A stretch of 23,554 bases of DNA from JAUSKF01 sp964545345 (GCA_964545345.1 CAZJFE010000011.1:1-23554); one strand, 5' to 3'. Shown: positions 13,129 through 18,545, counted from the stretch's first letter. A program made the numbers and translations. Notes: generated from the sequence alone by a model not told the origin.

Positions 13129-13533
13129 GTGAAGAAGTTTGCCTTTCTGTTCGCTGTGATTGCATTCGGGTTTATGGGGTGCGCCGACAGGACGGTGAGT
13201 GCTCCGCAGACACCCGCTAAACAGGACCAGCCAAATAATGACGTTGACCAGTTTGGCTTCGCGAAAAGAGTTCGAGGAACCATTACCGCCGTTGAGTTTT
13301 TTCCTGCGAAAGATGACGCTGCTCCTTACTATGAGTTCAAAGTTGCCTACAATAACCGCATCGGATTAGCTGAGACAAATGAAGATTACGGCCAGTTCTT
13401 ACGAGTCAGCGACACTGTCTATCTGGAGCTCGCTGGTGTTACTCCTAGCGAAACTGATGCGGGCAGCTACATAGTCTCTTACGTGGATAGATGGAATAAC
13501 GCGATGGTTACCTTCCAAATGCCAAGGCCTTAG
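13129..13533 (+). CDS. Array lipoprotein 1
   Basis: A 134-residue exported lipoprotein. The frame is open from 13054, but GTG 13129 is chosen because AAGGAGA (13118-13124) lies just upstream and the resulting N terminus (VKKFAF) matches the sister proteins; a longer start would begin before the promoter's -10. The signal peptide ends in G-F-M-G-Cys18, a usable lipobox. After a Pro/Gln/Asn-rich linker comes a predicted beta-rich domain with YYEFKVAYNN and then Y-G-Q-F-L-R-V-S-D-T-V-Y-L-E-L, the array's shared motif. It lacks the W-G-L segment found in other members. Function is unknown; a small beta-barrel or sandwich on the outer face of the cytoplasmic membrane is the best inference. Own promoter; the downstream terminator is not clear. 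Confidence 0.85.
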   Translation: MKKFAFLFAVIAFGFMGCADRTVSAPQTPAKQDQPNNDVDQFGFAKRVRGTITAVEFFPAKDDAAPYYEFKVAYNNRIGLAETNEDYGQFLRVSDTVYLELAGVTPSETDAGSYIVSYVDRWNNAMVTFQMPRP

Positions 13534-13539
13534 CGGGGT

Positions 13540-13568
13540 TTTACAAACTCCGAGAAATTGCTTATTAT
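13540..13568 (+). promoter_or_regulatory. Lipoprotein-array promoter 2
   Basis: TTTACA (13540-13545), 17 bp, TATTAT (13563-13568). The ~40 bases from AGCGGGG to TATTATC are nearly identical to those of promoter 3. Confidence 0.85.
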
Positions 13569-13597
13569 CCTGCTTAGTACTTTTAGCGGAGATAGTT

Positions 13598-13996
13598 ATG
13601 AGGAAGTTGCGAGGGCTCTGGAATTTGTTCTTGTACCATTTGCGGAGTCTTTTTAGCTTGTTCCTAATCGCAGTTCTGTCGTTCGGATTTGTGGGGTGCG
13701 TTTCATCGTTTGAAAGAAATTGGGGCTTGAAGGAAGAGGGGTTGGGCCATATTTCTGATATGAAGACGGAAAAGAATGAGACCGGTGAATCTCTCTATTA
13801 CGCTAAGATCTGGTATTGCGCCAAGGAAATTACCGTGCCTGTCACCCATCGGACATATGAAAAGTTGTGGATCGGGCAGAACGTGTATCTAAAGTTCTTT
13901 CCCGACGATGGATCCCGCGAGATCACCTATTCCTGGTGGGCCACGGACGGTTCTTTTGAGAGAGCTTTATTGGGTAAGTTCAAGATGCCCGAATAG
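13598..13996 (+). CDS. Array lipoprotein 2
   Basis: A 132-residue lipoprotein with an unusually long signal peptide: a basic, aromatic extension (MRKLRGLWNLFLYHLRS) precedes the hydrophobic core and the lipobox G-F-V-G-Cys34. The ATG follows a CGGAGA Shine-Dalgarno (13587-13592). After the lipid cysteine comes NWGLKEEGLGHIS, closely matched by DWGLQEEGDGHVS in array member 5, so these two are the closest pair. The body contains the shared motif T-Y-E-K-L-W-I-G-Q-N-V-Y-L-K and a Trp-rich segment (SWWATDG). No enzyme signature is visible. It has its own promoter and a strong terminator (14001-14027). A structural or binding role at the cell surface is inferred. Confidence 0.88.
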   Translation: MRKLRGLWNLFLYHLRSLFSLFLIAVLSFGFVGCVSSFERNWGLKEEGLGHISDMKTEKNETGESLYYAKIWYCAKEITVPVTHRTYEKLWIGQNVYLKFFPDDGSREITYSWWATDGSFERALLGKFKMPE

Positions 13997-14000
13997 TTTG

Positions 14001-14027
14001 AATCCTCGCCACGGCGAGGATTTTTTT
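14001..14027 (+). terminator. Terminator of array lipoprotein 2
   Basis: ATCCTCGC/GCGAGGAT stem with CACG loop followed by seven T. Confidence 0.9.
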
Positions 14028-14029
14028 AC

Positions 14030-14104
14030 CTACTGCTCCAAATTTTCAATTCAAAGAAGAAGAAAATTTGGTTAGCAGTAGCAATCCTGAGCGTAGCGTA
14101 GGAT
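14030..14104. repeat. Intergenic long hairpin plus GAGCGTAGCGT palindrome
   Basis: An 18-bp stem with a two-base bulge (14030-14047 with 14062-14081; CTACTGCT/AGCAGTAG plus CCAAATTTTC/GAAAATTTGG) encloses a 14-nt loop. Directly after it, ATCCTGAGCGTAGCGTAGGAT forms a second palindrome of a type widely scattered in CPR and other genomes. It looks like an inserted non-coding element separating array members 2 and 3. Confidence 0.55.
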
Positions 14105-14110
14105 CACATT

Positions 14111-14131
14111 AACCCTGCTAAGCGGGGTTTT
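14111..14131 (+). terminator. Terminator-like hairpin overlapping array promoter 3
   Basis: AACCCTGC (14111-14118) / GCGGGGTT (14122-14129) with loop TAA and a G-U pair; its T-run is the start of the next -35 box (TTTACA). Confidence 0.6.
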
Positions 14132-14157
14132 ACAAACTCCGAAAAATTGCTTATTAT
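14129..14157 (+). promoter_or_regulatory. Lipoprotein-array promoter 3
   Basis: TTTACA (14129-14134), 17 bp, TATTAT (14152-14157). Confidence 0.85.
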
Positions 14158-14184
14158 CTTCTCGGCTCTCACGAGGAGGTAGTC

Positions 14185-14592
14185 ATGTGTAAGTTCGCTT
14201 TGTTGCCGCTGATCGTCGTTGTGTCGTTCGGATTTGCCGGGTGTGTCTCCAACGCAGAATGGAGTAAGGGCCTGAGAGAGGTTCGGGAGGCGACCATTTG
14301 CGACAAGGAGATCGTCCAGGTTTCGACGCCGGACACTCCTGGTATGACACAGCCGGAGCACCGGATTCAGCTCACCTGGAATGATGTAGAACGCGGCGCG
14401 AATTTGGTGGCCTGGTCGATTGTCAGCGACAAGACTTATCAGATGTTCAATGTTTCTGATAAGGTCTCAGTTTGGCTCTTTGATTTTGGCCGGAATAAGA
14501 AGGGGCATGTGACCGTGATCTACTACTGGACGGACGATCGGATGCTGGAAATATGTGAGTTCAAGTATGAGTACGATCTGCCTGAGGAATAG
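14185..14592 (+). CDS. Array lipoprotein 3
   Basis: A 135-residue lipoprotein. Strong GAGGAGG Shine-Dalgarno (14173-14179) five bases before the ATG. Signal peptide MCKFALLPLIVVVSFG ends in G-F-A-G-Cys20. After the lipid site, N-A-E-W-S-K-G-L corresponds to the W-G-L region of its sisters with an inserted S-K. The body is predicted beta-rich and includes T-Y-Q-M-F-N-V-S-D-K-V-S-V-W-L-F, the shared family motif, then several aromatic strands (VIYYWTDD, EFKYEYD). Two internal cysteines (about residues 37 and 127) are not shared with all sisters. Function unknown. It has its own promoter, and a weak hairpin (14601-14617) lies between it and the next unit. Confidence 0.88.
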   Translation: MCKFALLPLIVVVSFGFAGCVSNAEWSKGLREVREATICDKEIVQVSTPDTPGMTQPEHRIQLTWNDVERGANLVAWSIVSDKTYQMFNVSDKVSVWLFDFGRNKKGHVTVIYYWTDDRMLEICEFKYEYDLPEE

Positions 14593-14600
14593 CCCGATTG

Positions 14601-14617
14601 ACCCCGCTGAGCGAGGT
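14601..14617 (+). terminator. Weak hairpin after array lipoprotein 3
   Basis: ACCCCGC-TGA-GCGAGGT with one C-A mismatch and almost no T-run; it directly abuts the next -35 box. A probable decayed relative of the hairpin at 14111-14129. Confidence 0.4.
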
Positions 14618-14645
14618 TGACTTAACAAATAAAGTTGTCTATTAT
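14617..14645 (+). promoter_or_regulatory. Lipoprotein-array promoter 4
   Basis: TTGACT (14617-14622), 17 bp, TATTAT (14640-14645). Confidence 0.85.
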
Positions 14646-14674
14646 CTTTTCAGTTGCTTTTCACGGAGGAAGTC

Positions 14675-15061
14675 ATGCGTAAGTTCGCCCTACTTTTCTG
14701 CGTCGTCGCGCTGTCATCCGGGTTTGGGGGATGCATAAATGCCCAGCGTATCAATCCCGAGCAAAAGTGGAATCTGCAGGACCCTTATAAGACAACGGTT
14801 GTTGAGACTTGGAGTGATTACAAAACTCCTGGGAATGAGGATTCTCAATTCTATGTCGTAGTCTTTGAGCACATGGGGCGTCGGGCGGAGGTTCATGTCG
14901 AGAAGAGCACCTTTGATGCTGTTCACGAAGGGAGCGAGGTGGACCTAGATCTGCTCTCGGTTACCACCACCGAAGATGATTTGTACTTTCTTGAAGTTTG
15001 CTACACATGGGATATCGGTAAGCATGAGTACAACGTCGTTTTCCGGTGTGACGCAAAATAG
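14675..15061 (+). CDS. Array lipoprotein 4
   Basis: A 128-residue lipoprotein. The frame is open from a TTG at 14654, but ATG 14675 is chosen: it follows GGAGG (14665-14669) by five bases, the same geometry as array members 3 and 6, and gives the N terminus MRKFALLFCV that matches its sisters. The lipobox is G-F-G-G-Cys20. K-W-N-L-Q-D follows (the W-G-L region), and the body carries FYVVVFEHMGRRAEVHVEKSTF followed by D-A-V-H-E-G-S-E-V-D-L-D-L. This section is very similar to member 6 (FYVVVLEYKGHQANVRVSKETF), so 4 and 6 form the second close pair of the array. Predicted beta-rich; function unknown. Strong terminator follows. Confidence 0.88.
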   Translation: MRKFALLFCVVALSSGFGGCINAQRINPEQKWNLQDPYKTTVVETWSDYKTPGNEDSQFYVVVFEHMGRRAEVHVEKSTFDAVHEGSEVDLDLLSVTTTEDDLYFLEVCYTWDIGKHEYNVVFRCDAK

Positions 15062-15067
15062 CGTCTG

Positions 15068-15099
15068 AACCCGCACATAAGTTATGTGCGGGTTTTTTT
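15068..15099 (+). terminator. Terminator of array lipoprotein 4
   Basis: Perfect 13-bp stem 15068-15080 / 15082-15094 (AACCCGCACATAA half-site) and a T-run to 15099. The next -35 box begins two bases later. Confidence 0.92.
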
Positions 15100-15100
15100 G

Positions 15101-15130
15101 TTGACTGAATCTAATAAATTTAGTTATTAT
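15101..15130 (+). promoter_or_regulatory. Lipoprotein-array promoter 5
   Basis: TTGACT (15101-15106), 18 bp, TATTAT (15125-15130). Confidence 0.8.
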
Positions 15131-15145
15131 CTTCTCGGCCTTGTC

Positions 15146-15181
15146 CCCTACATAAATTATGTGAGGGATCCTTTGAAAGGA
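15146..15181 (+). promoter_or_regulatory. Two-hairpin leader with sequestered Shine-Dalgarno (copy 1)
   Basis: A first hairpin CCCTACATAA / TTATGTGAGGG (15146-15155 with 15157-15167) is followed by TCCTTTGAAAGGA (15169-15181), in which the ribosome-binding AAAGGA is self-complementary to TCCTTT. A 25-nt stretch (15157-15181) recurs exactly before the minus-strand gene at 16485. Confidence 0.65.
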
Positions 15182-15187
15182 AAAGCC

Positions 15188-15568
15188 GTGAAGAAACTCG
15201 CGTTGTTCGCTCTCGTCGCCGTTCTGTCGTCCGGGTTTGTTGGTTGCGCTTCTTCTTTGGAAAGCGACTGGGGTTTGCAGGAAGAAGGAGATGGCCATGT
15301 GTCTCGTCTTGAGATTGATATTCAAGACTTGGCGCGAGGGGCATATTGCGTGACAATTGTTTATTGCGACAAGGAGGCAACTACGCGTGTTTCCGGAACA
15401 GTCTATGAGAGACTGGTTGTTGGTCAGAGTGTGAAGTTGAGATTGGCTTCCGTCATCATGAAGAATGAAAGCGATGTGAAAGGAGAGAGATTTTGCGACG
15501 CCACCTATTGGTGGCAGGTTCCCGGCGTGACCGATGGGGGTCGGATTATCACTTTCCGACTGCCTTAG
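15188..15568 (+). CDS. Array lipoprotein 5
   Basis: A 126-residue lipoprotein. The frame is open from 15086, but GTG 15188 follows AAAGGA (15176-15181) and gives the family N terminus VKKLALFALVAVLSSG with lipobox G-F-V-G-Cys20. DWGLQEEGDGHVS follows, nearly repeating member 2. The body has YCVTIVYCDKE, then T-V-Y-E-R-L-V-V-G-Q-S-V-K-L-R-L, the clearest form of the shared motif, and a late TYWWQVPG segment. It has two cysteines in the strand after residue 50, as in member 2 (IWYCAKE). Unlike the other members, its leader contains a two-hairpin element that pairs the Shine-Dalgarno, so translation is probably regulated. Promoter upstream, terminator downstream. Function unknown. Confidence 0.88.
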   Translation: MKKLALFALVAVLSSGFVGCASSLESDWGLQEEGDGHVSRLEIDIQDLARGAYCVTIVYCDKEATTRVSGTVYERLVVGQSVKLRLASVIMKNESDVKGERFCDATYWWQVPGVTDGGRIITFRLP

Positions 15569-15580
15569 CGTGTTCATCAT

Positions 15581-15605
15581 TCCGCCCCCGAGGGCGGATT
15601 TTTTA
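15581..15605 (+). terminator. Terminator of array lipoprotein 5
   Basis: TCCGCCC (15581-15587) / GGGCGGA (15592-15598), loop CCGA, then six T. Confidence 0.9.
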
Positions 15606-15634
15606 TTTACAAACACAGGGGGATCGCTTATCAT
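15606..15634 (+). promoter_or_regulatory. Lipoprotein-array promoter 6
   Basis: TTTACA (15606-15611), 17 bp, TATCAT (15629-15634); the -35 overlaps the tail of the preceding terminator's T-rich region. Confidence 0.8.
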
Positions 15635-15664
15635 CCTCCTTGGTCTCTTTTCAAGGAGGTGGTC

Positions 15665-16036
15665 GTGCAAAAGTTTGCTATTTTGGCGCTGGTTGCGGTG
15701 ATGGCGTTCGGATCTCTTGGTTGTCAGACTCTCGGCGGGAAATGGGGCCTTCCCAACAGCGATCAGGCGAAGGTCGTGAATGGGTTGATGGGCTATTCAA
15801 CTCGCGCTGACGGTTGTTCGGAGTTCTATGTGGTGGTGTTGGAATATAAAGGGCATCAGGCCAATGTGAGAGTTTCCAAGGAAACCTTTGAGGCCGTCAA
15901 CGACGGCGATGCCGCCGATATTGAACTGATGGCCGTGTTGTACAGCGGCAAAATAATTCTCGCGACTTTCTATCTATGGAAAGTCGGCGGTAAAGCGTAT
16001 GAGGTTAAGTTTGTCTACGTTGAAGAAAAGGAATAA
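15665..16036 (+). CDS. Array lipoprotein 6
   Basis: A 123-residue lipoprotein. GTG 15665 is preferred over the in-frame GTG 15659 because GGAGG (15655-15659) must lie upstream, with the same five-base spacing as members 3 and 4. Signal peptide VQKFAILALVAVMAFG with lipobox G-S-L-G-Cys20. K-W-G-L-P-N-S follows, then FYVVVLEYKGHQANVRVSKETF and E-A-V-N-D-G-D-A-A-D-I-E-L, close to member 4. The C-terminal part alternates hydrophobic and aromatic residues (ATFYLWKVGG), consistent with beta strands, and ends in an acidic tail. It has its own promoter and a terminator shared with the convergent gene at 16069. Function unknown. Confidence 0.88.
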   Translation: MQKFAILALVAVMAFGSLGCQTLGGKWGLPNSDQAKVVNGLMGYSTRADGCSEFYVVVLEYKGHQANVRVSKETFEAVNDGDAADIELMAVLYSGKIILATFYLWKVGGKAYEVKFVYVEEKE

Positions 16037-16040
16037 AAAC

Positions 16041-16068
16041 AGCCCCTCGCTTAGCGAGGGGCTTTACT
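16041..16068. terminator. Bidirectional terminator between lipoprotein 6 and the leftward membrane protein
   Basis: AGCCCCTCGC / GCGAGGGGCT (16041-16050 with 16054-16063), loop TTA; T-rich on the right, A-run on the left. Confidence 0.9.
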
Positions 16069-16485
16069 TTATTCTTTGGCTTTTTCTGCCTCGTCGTCCA
16101 CTACCTCAATCAACGGGCAGTATTTTTCTTTCTTCGCTTTGATGTAGGCGCCGACCAATGATTCTTCGGAGAATAGCTTTTTATGAACGGGTTTTCCGAA
16201 CTTGAATGCTCCGAAGCCCAGACCGATACAGGCGACTAGTCCTACCGAAATGGATGTGGCCACGGCGGGATTTTTTATGAAGCCGATTACTATTGTCGCA
16301 ATTAACAGCGCCGTTAGCGCTAGTATCGCTCCCACCATGACGATTGAGAGGGTCGCGTCAAAGAGAAGAGTTCTAACATATGAGCAGAGATCTTTGGGCT
16401 CCAGCACATAGTTGCCGCATCGTTCCCATTTACTATAAAACCGGTAATGCCAGGAATTCTTTCGGATCTGAATCTTTTTGCGCAA
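16069..16485 (-). CDS. Small two-helix membrane protein with C-P-x-I-E-V tail (phage-type hypothetical)
   Basis: A 138-residue protein starting at TTG (complement of 16483-16485), supported by AAAGGAG six bases upstream. The N terminus is basic and aromatic (KNSWHYRFYSKW), followed by a D-L-C-S-Y-V-R turn, two hydrophobic helices (about 45-70 and 76-95), then a Lys-rich stretch ending AYIKAKKEKYCPLIEVVDDE. This layout, especially the N-S-W-H-Y start and the final K-x-x-C-P-x-I-E, is reminiscent of small membrane proteins common in phage genomes. The C-P-x-I-E-V tail recurs in the protein at 19993-20538. The leader is a second copy of the two-hairpin element seen before array lipoprotein 5, so both genes may answer to the same translational control. 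Function unknown. Confidence 0.78.
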   Translation of the reverse strand: MRKKIQIRKNSWHYRFYSKWERCGNYVLEPKDLCSYVRTLLFDATLSIVMVGAILALTALLIATIVIGFIKNPAVATSISVGLVACIGLGFGAFKFGKPVHKKLFSEESLVGAYIKAKKEKYCPLIEVVDDEAEKAKE

Positions 16486-16492
16486 GCAGGAC

Positions 16493-16530
16493 TCCTTTCA
16501 AAGGATCCCTCACATAATTTTATGTAAGGG
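16493..16530 (-). promoter_or_regulatory. Two-hairpin leader with sequestered Shine-Dalgarno (copy 2)
   Basis: Reading leftward, CCCTTACATAA / TTATGTGAGGG is followed by TCCTTTGAAAGGA. The 25 nt complementary to 16493-16517 are identical to 15157-15181. AAAGGAG is the ribosome site of the TTG-started gene. Confidence 0.65.
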
Positions 16531-16614
16531 ATGAACTGCAGGTATTTAAACATGAAATACCAGACTTATACAACTGATATAGAATGGTACAAAAAAACCG
16601 GGGGTGCAATGGGT

Positions 16615-16644
16615 TTTGTTTTTGATAACCTAGTTAGCTATACT
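16615..16644 (+). promoter_or_regulatory. Probable promoter of the murB leader
   Basis: TATACT (16639-16644) with TTGTTT about 17 bases upstream. The predicted leader to murB is about 105 nt. Confidence 0.5.
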
Positions 16645-16662
16645 AATAGCTAGAGTAGGCCT

Positions 16663-16735
16663 TCTGATGAGGTGCATGGACGCGCACTCACTCAACACAA
16701 ATTGTATTGGAGGTCACCACATGCATCTCATTAGG
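16663..16735 (+). promoter_or_regulatory. murB leader hairpin that buries the leader-ORF start codon
   Basis: Bases 16663-16678 pair with 16720-16735 in a 16-bp helix with three G-U pairs (core ATGAGGTGCAT with ATGCATCTCAT). The start codon at 16721-16723 lies in the 3' strand. The 41-nt loop holds the GGAGG ribosome site (16709-16713) and a small palindrome ACAAATTGT. Confidence 0.6.
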
Positions 16736-16759
16736 CGGCTTACTCGGATAGTTAGATGA
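16721..16759 (+). CDS. 12-residue leader peptide coupled to murB
   Basis: The ORF MHLIRRLTRIVR starts at ATG 16721 with a strong GGAGG Shine-Dalgarno seven bases upstream, and its TGA stop overlaps the murB ATG (ATGA at 16756-16759). murB has no ribosome site of its own, so translation of this peptide probably delivers ribosomes to murB. The peptide has four arginines in twelve residues; ribosome speed at these codons, or folding of the hairpin at 16663-16735, could control murB. It is too short for family recognition. The start geometry is strong, but expression is not proven. Confidence 0.6.
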   Translation: MHLIRRLTRIVR

Positions 16760-17691
16760 CATTTCAAGAAAACGTCAGCTTGAAGCAATATAGCCACTAC
16801 AAAATCGGGGGGCCAGCCCGTTATTTTTTTGCTCCCAAAACCGCCGAAGAACTGGTGGAAGCTTTAAAGAAAGCGAAAGCGGAGAATCTGCGTATTTTTA
16901 TTTTAGGTAGCGGCACGAATTTATTGATTGATGATCAAGGTTTTGATGGATTGGTATTGAAGCCGGAAACCGACGGATTACAGAGAGAGGTGAATTTAGT
17001 GCGGGTAGGCGCGGGGGTGGCAGTTTCTGATTTTTTGAATTTTCTGATTGCCGAATCACTTTCCGGATTTGAATGGGCCGGCGGTTTGCCCGGCACGATC
17101 GGCGGGGCGGTGAGAGGTAACGCGGGGGCGTTCGGGGGGGAAACAAAAGATTTAGTGAAAGAGGTCATCAGCGTTGATGTACAAATGCCGGATTCAGGTT
17201 TGATTAAACGGAACCGGGTTGGCTGCGAGTTCGGCTACCGTAACAGCATTTTCAAAATTAATAACGGCCGGGAGATCGTGGTGGAAGCGGTGTTTGAGCT
17301 GAAGCCGGGTAACGCCGAAGAAATCAAAAAGGCGATTGATGAAAAGATAAAATACCGGCACGATCGCCAGCCGCTGGAGTTTCCTAACATCGGCAGTATT
17401 TTTAAAAACGTTGATGTTCGTCAGGCGACTCCGGAAGTGGCCGCCGCTTGCTCGCACGTGATCAAAACCGATCCCTTTCCGGTAATTCCTACTGCTCATC
17501 TGATTGCCGACGTGGGATTGAAAGGAAAGCAGATCGGACAGGCGATGATTTCCGAGAAGCACCCGAATTTCATCGTCAATCTCGGCGGAGCAACTTCGAC
17601 GGACGTTAAGCAATTAATCGCGCTGGTAAAGTCTTCCGTAAAAGAAAAGTTTGGAATAACTTTAGAAGAGGAGGTCATCTATGTGGAATAA
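16756..17691 (+). CDS. murB: UDP-N-acetylenolpyruvoylglucosamine reductase MurB (type II)
   Basis: A 311-residue FAD enzyme that reduces enolpyruvyl-UDP-GlcNAc to UDP-MurNAc with NADPH, in the cytoplasmic stage of peptidoglycan synthesis. FAD-binding motifs are ILGSGTNLLI (49-58) and GLPGTIGGAVRGNAGAFGGE (110-129). Active-site residues expected from the family are present: Tyr161-Arg162 in GYRNSIF, Ser214 in PNIGSIFKN as the proton donor, and Glu267 in SEKHPNFIVN. Size and the lack of the extra loop point to type II MurB. The N terminus (MTFQENVSLKQYSHYKIGGPA) is canonical, which confirms the start. Translation appears coupled to the 12-codon leader ORF. It heads a possible operon with the S23-like gene and hpf, although 35-40 bp A/T-rich gaps separate them. 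Confidence 0.96.
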   Translation: MTFQENVSLKQYSHYKIGGPARYFFAPKTAEELVEALKKAKAENLRIFILGSGTNLLIDDQGFDGLVLKPETDGLQREVNLVRVGAGVAVSDFLNFLIAESLSGFEWAGGLPGTIGGAVRGNAGAFGGETKDLVKEVISVDVQMPDSGLIKRNRVGCEFGYRNSIFKINNGREIVVEAVFELKPGNAEEIKKAIDEKIKYRHDRQPLEFPNIGSIFKNVDVRQATPEVAAACSHVIKTDPFPVIPTAHLIADVGLKGKQIGQAMISEKHPNFIVNLGGATSTDVKQLIALVKSSVKEKFGITLEEEVIYVE

Positions 17692-17693
17692 CC

Positions 17694-17726
17694 AAGAACT
17701 AATTACTAATTTCTAATCAATATCTA
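17694..17726. repeat. AT-rich left flank of the four-helix-bundle gene
   Basis: CTAATTACTAAT and TAATCAATATCTAAT segments here match the complement of the right flank (18104-18143) imperfectly. Confidence 0.45.
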
Positions 17727-18107
17727 ATGTCAGAATTAAAAGGGAAAAAATTTGATCTGGAAGAAAGGACTGCAAAATTTGGAGGCGATATTGTTAGTTT
17801 CGCAAAATCAGTGCCTAAAAATCCTGTGACTATTTCTTTGATCAGCCAACTGGTAAGGTCTGGAACCAGTGTGGGTGCGAATTATTGCGAAGCCGATAAT
17901 GCTGAATCACGCAATGACTTCAAACATAAAATTGGCATTTGCAAAAAAGAGTCTAAGGAAACCAAGCATTGGTTAAGAATGATTTCTGTAGCTGAGCCGG
18001 GGTTGAGTGATCTCGTTGGTCCGCTACTGCAGGAGACTAAGGAGTTAAATTTGATTTTCAATGCTATTGTAAATTCTACTAACAAGAATAATATAATTGA
18101 TAGTTAG
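17727..18107 (+). CDS. Four-helix-bundle protein (S23 / 23S rRNA intervening-sequence protein family)
   Basis: A 126-residue helical protein. The segment S-L-I-S-Q-L-V-R-S-G-T-S-V-G-A-N-Y-C-E-A-D-N-A-E-S (split here for clarity) is the family signature, followed by F-K-H-K-I-G-I-C-K-K-E-S-K-E-T-K-H-W-L. Members were first found encoded by intervening sequences inside 23S rRNA genes of Leptospira and Coxiella, form homopentamers of four-helix bundles, and also occur as free-standing genes scattered in many genomes, including CPR. Biochemical function is unresolved. The ATG lacks a Shine-Dalgarno. It lies between murB and hpf, flanked on both sides by related A/T-rich sequences in inverted orientation, which suggests the gene arrived as a unit. 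It is not inside rRNA here. Confidence 0.9.
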   Translation: MSELKGKKFDLEERTAKFGGDIVSFAKSVPKNPVTISLISQLVRSGTSVGANYCEADNAESRNDFKHKIGICKKESKETKHWLRMISVAEPGLSDLVGPLLQETKELNLIFNAIVNSTNKNNIIDS

Positions 18108-18143
18108 TTATTGATTAGTAATTAGATATTAGTTAATTAGCAA
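18104..18143. repeat. AT-rich right flank of the four-helix-bundle gene
   Basis: ATTGATTAGTAATTAGATATT segments resemble the complement of 17694-17726. Same taat/ttag vocabulary as the low-complexity tract at 18517-18545. Confidence 0.45.
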
Positions 18144-18145
18144 TT

Positions 18146-18508
18146 ATGAAAACCAATATAAAATACACGAATCTAGACAGCACGTTAGCGATCCAGACCT
18201 ACATTGAAGAGGCGATGGCGACTTTAGAAAAGTTTTTGGAGCGGGTGGATGGAGATTCAATCATGGCGAACGTGGAATTAGCGCGCGATACCAATCATCA
18301 CAATAAAGGCGAGGTTTATCACGCCGAGTGTAATTTGTCGGTGAACGGGAAAATGTTGCGCGTGGTTTGCGAAGGCTCTGATCCGAGGGTGTGCATTGAT
18401 GATGTAACTGATCGAATGAAAGCGGAAATCAAAAAGCATAACGCGATTTCCCGACCGCAGGATTCCGGAGCGCAGAAAAAATTAAGAGCGCTTCGCGGGA
18501 AAGACTAA
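18146..18508 (+). CDS. hpf: Ribosome hibernation promoting factor, short form (HPF/YfiA family)
   Basis: A 120-residue ribosome-associated protein of the HPF/YfiA (sigma-54 modulation) family, which binds the 30S decoding region and inactivates ribosomes in slow growth. The beta-alpha-beta-beta-beta-alpha layout is visible: KTNIKYTNLDST (strand and loop), the helix QTYIEEAMATLEKFLERV, strands MANVELARDT, VYHAECNLSVN and KMLRVVCEG, then the helix D-D-V-T-D-R-M-K-A-E-I-K-K and a basic tail. The short length means the C-terminal dimerisation domain of long HPF is missing, so it probably cannot make 100S dimers alone. No Shine-Dalgarno is clear before the ATG. A strong terminator (18545-18571) ends the transcript after a low-complexity acgactaa-rich tract. 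Confidence 0.92.
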   Translation: MKTNIKYTNLDSTLAIQTYIEEAMATLEKFLERVDGDSIMANVELARDTNHHNKGEVYHAECNLSVNGKMLRVVCEGSDPRVCIDDVTDRMKAEIKKHNAISRPQDSGAQKKLRALRGKD

Positions 18509-18516
18509 AAATAACT

Positions 18517-18545
18517 TACGACGAACGACTAATAACTAATAACGA
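18517..18545 (+). repeat. Low-complexity acgaacgactaa tract after hpf
   Basis: Imperfect acgac/aacga/ctaata units between the hpf stop and its terminator. A similar tract is found at 23527-23554. Confidence 0.5.

Noticed and set aside
14945..15670. Leftward 241-codon open frame across lipoproteins 4 and 5
   Set aside because: It crosses two lipoprotein genes, their terminator and promoter on the other strand, has no ribosome site at a sensible start, and its translation is low-quality (His/Gln/Arg-rich).
13072..16036. CRISPR array or tandem repeat
   Set aside because: The regular spacing comes from repeated promoter/gene/terminator units of about 450-600 bp, not from short direct repeats with spacers.
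17727..18107. Evidence of an rRNA operon because of the 23S-IVS-type protein
   Set aside because: No 16S, 23S or 5S sequence is present; this family commonly occurs as free-standing genes.
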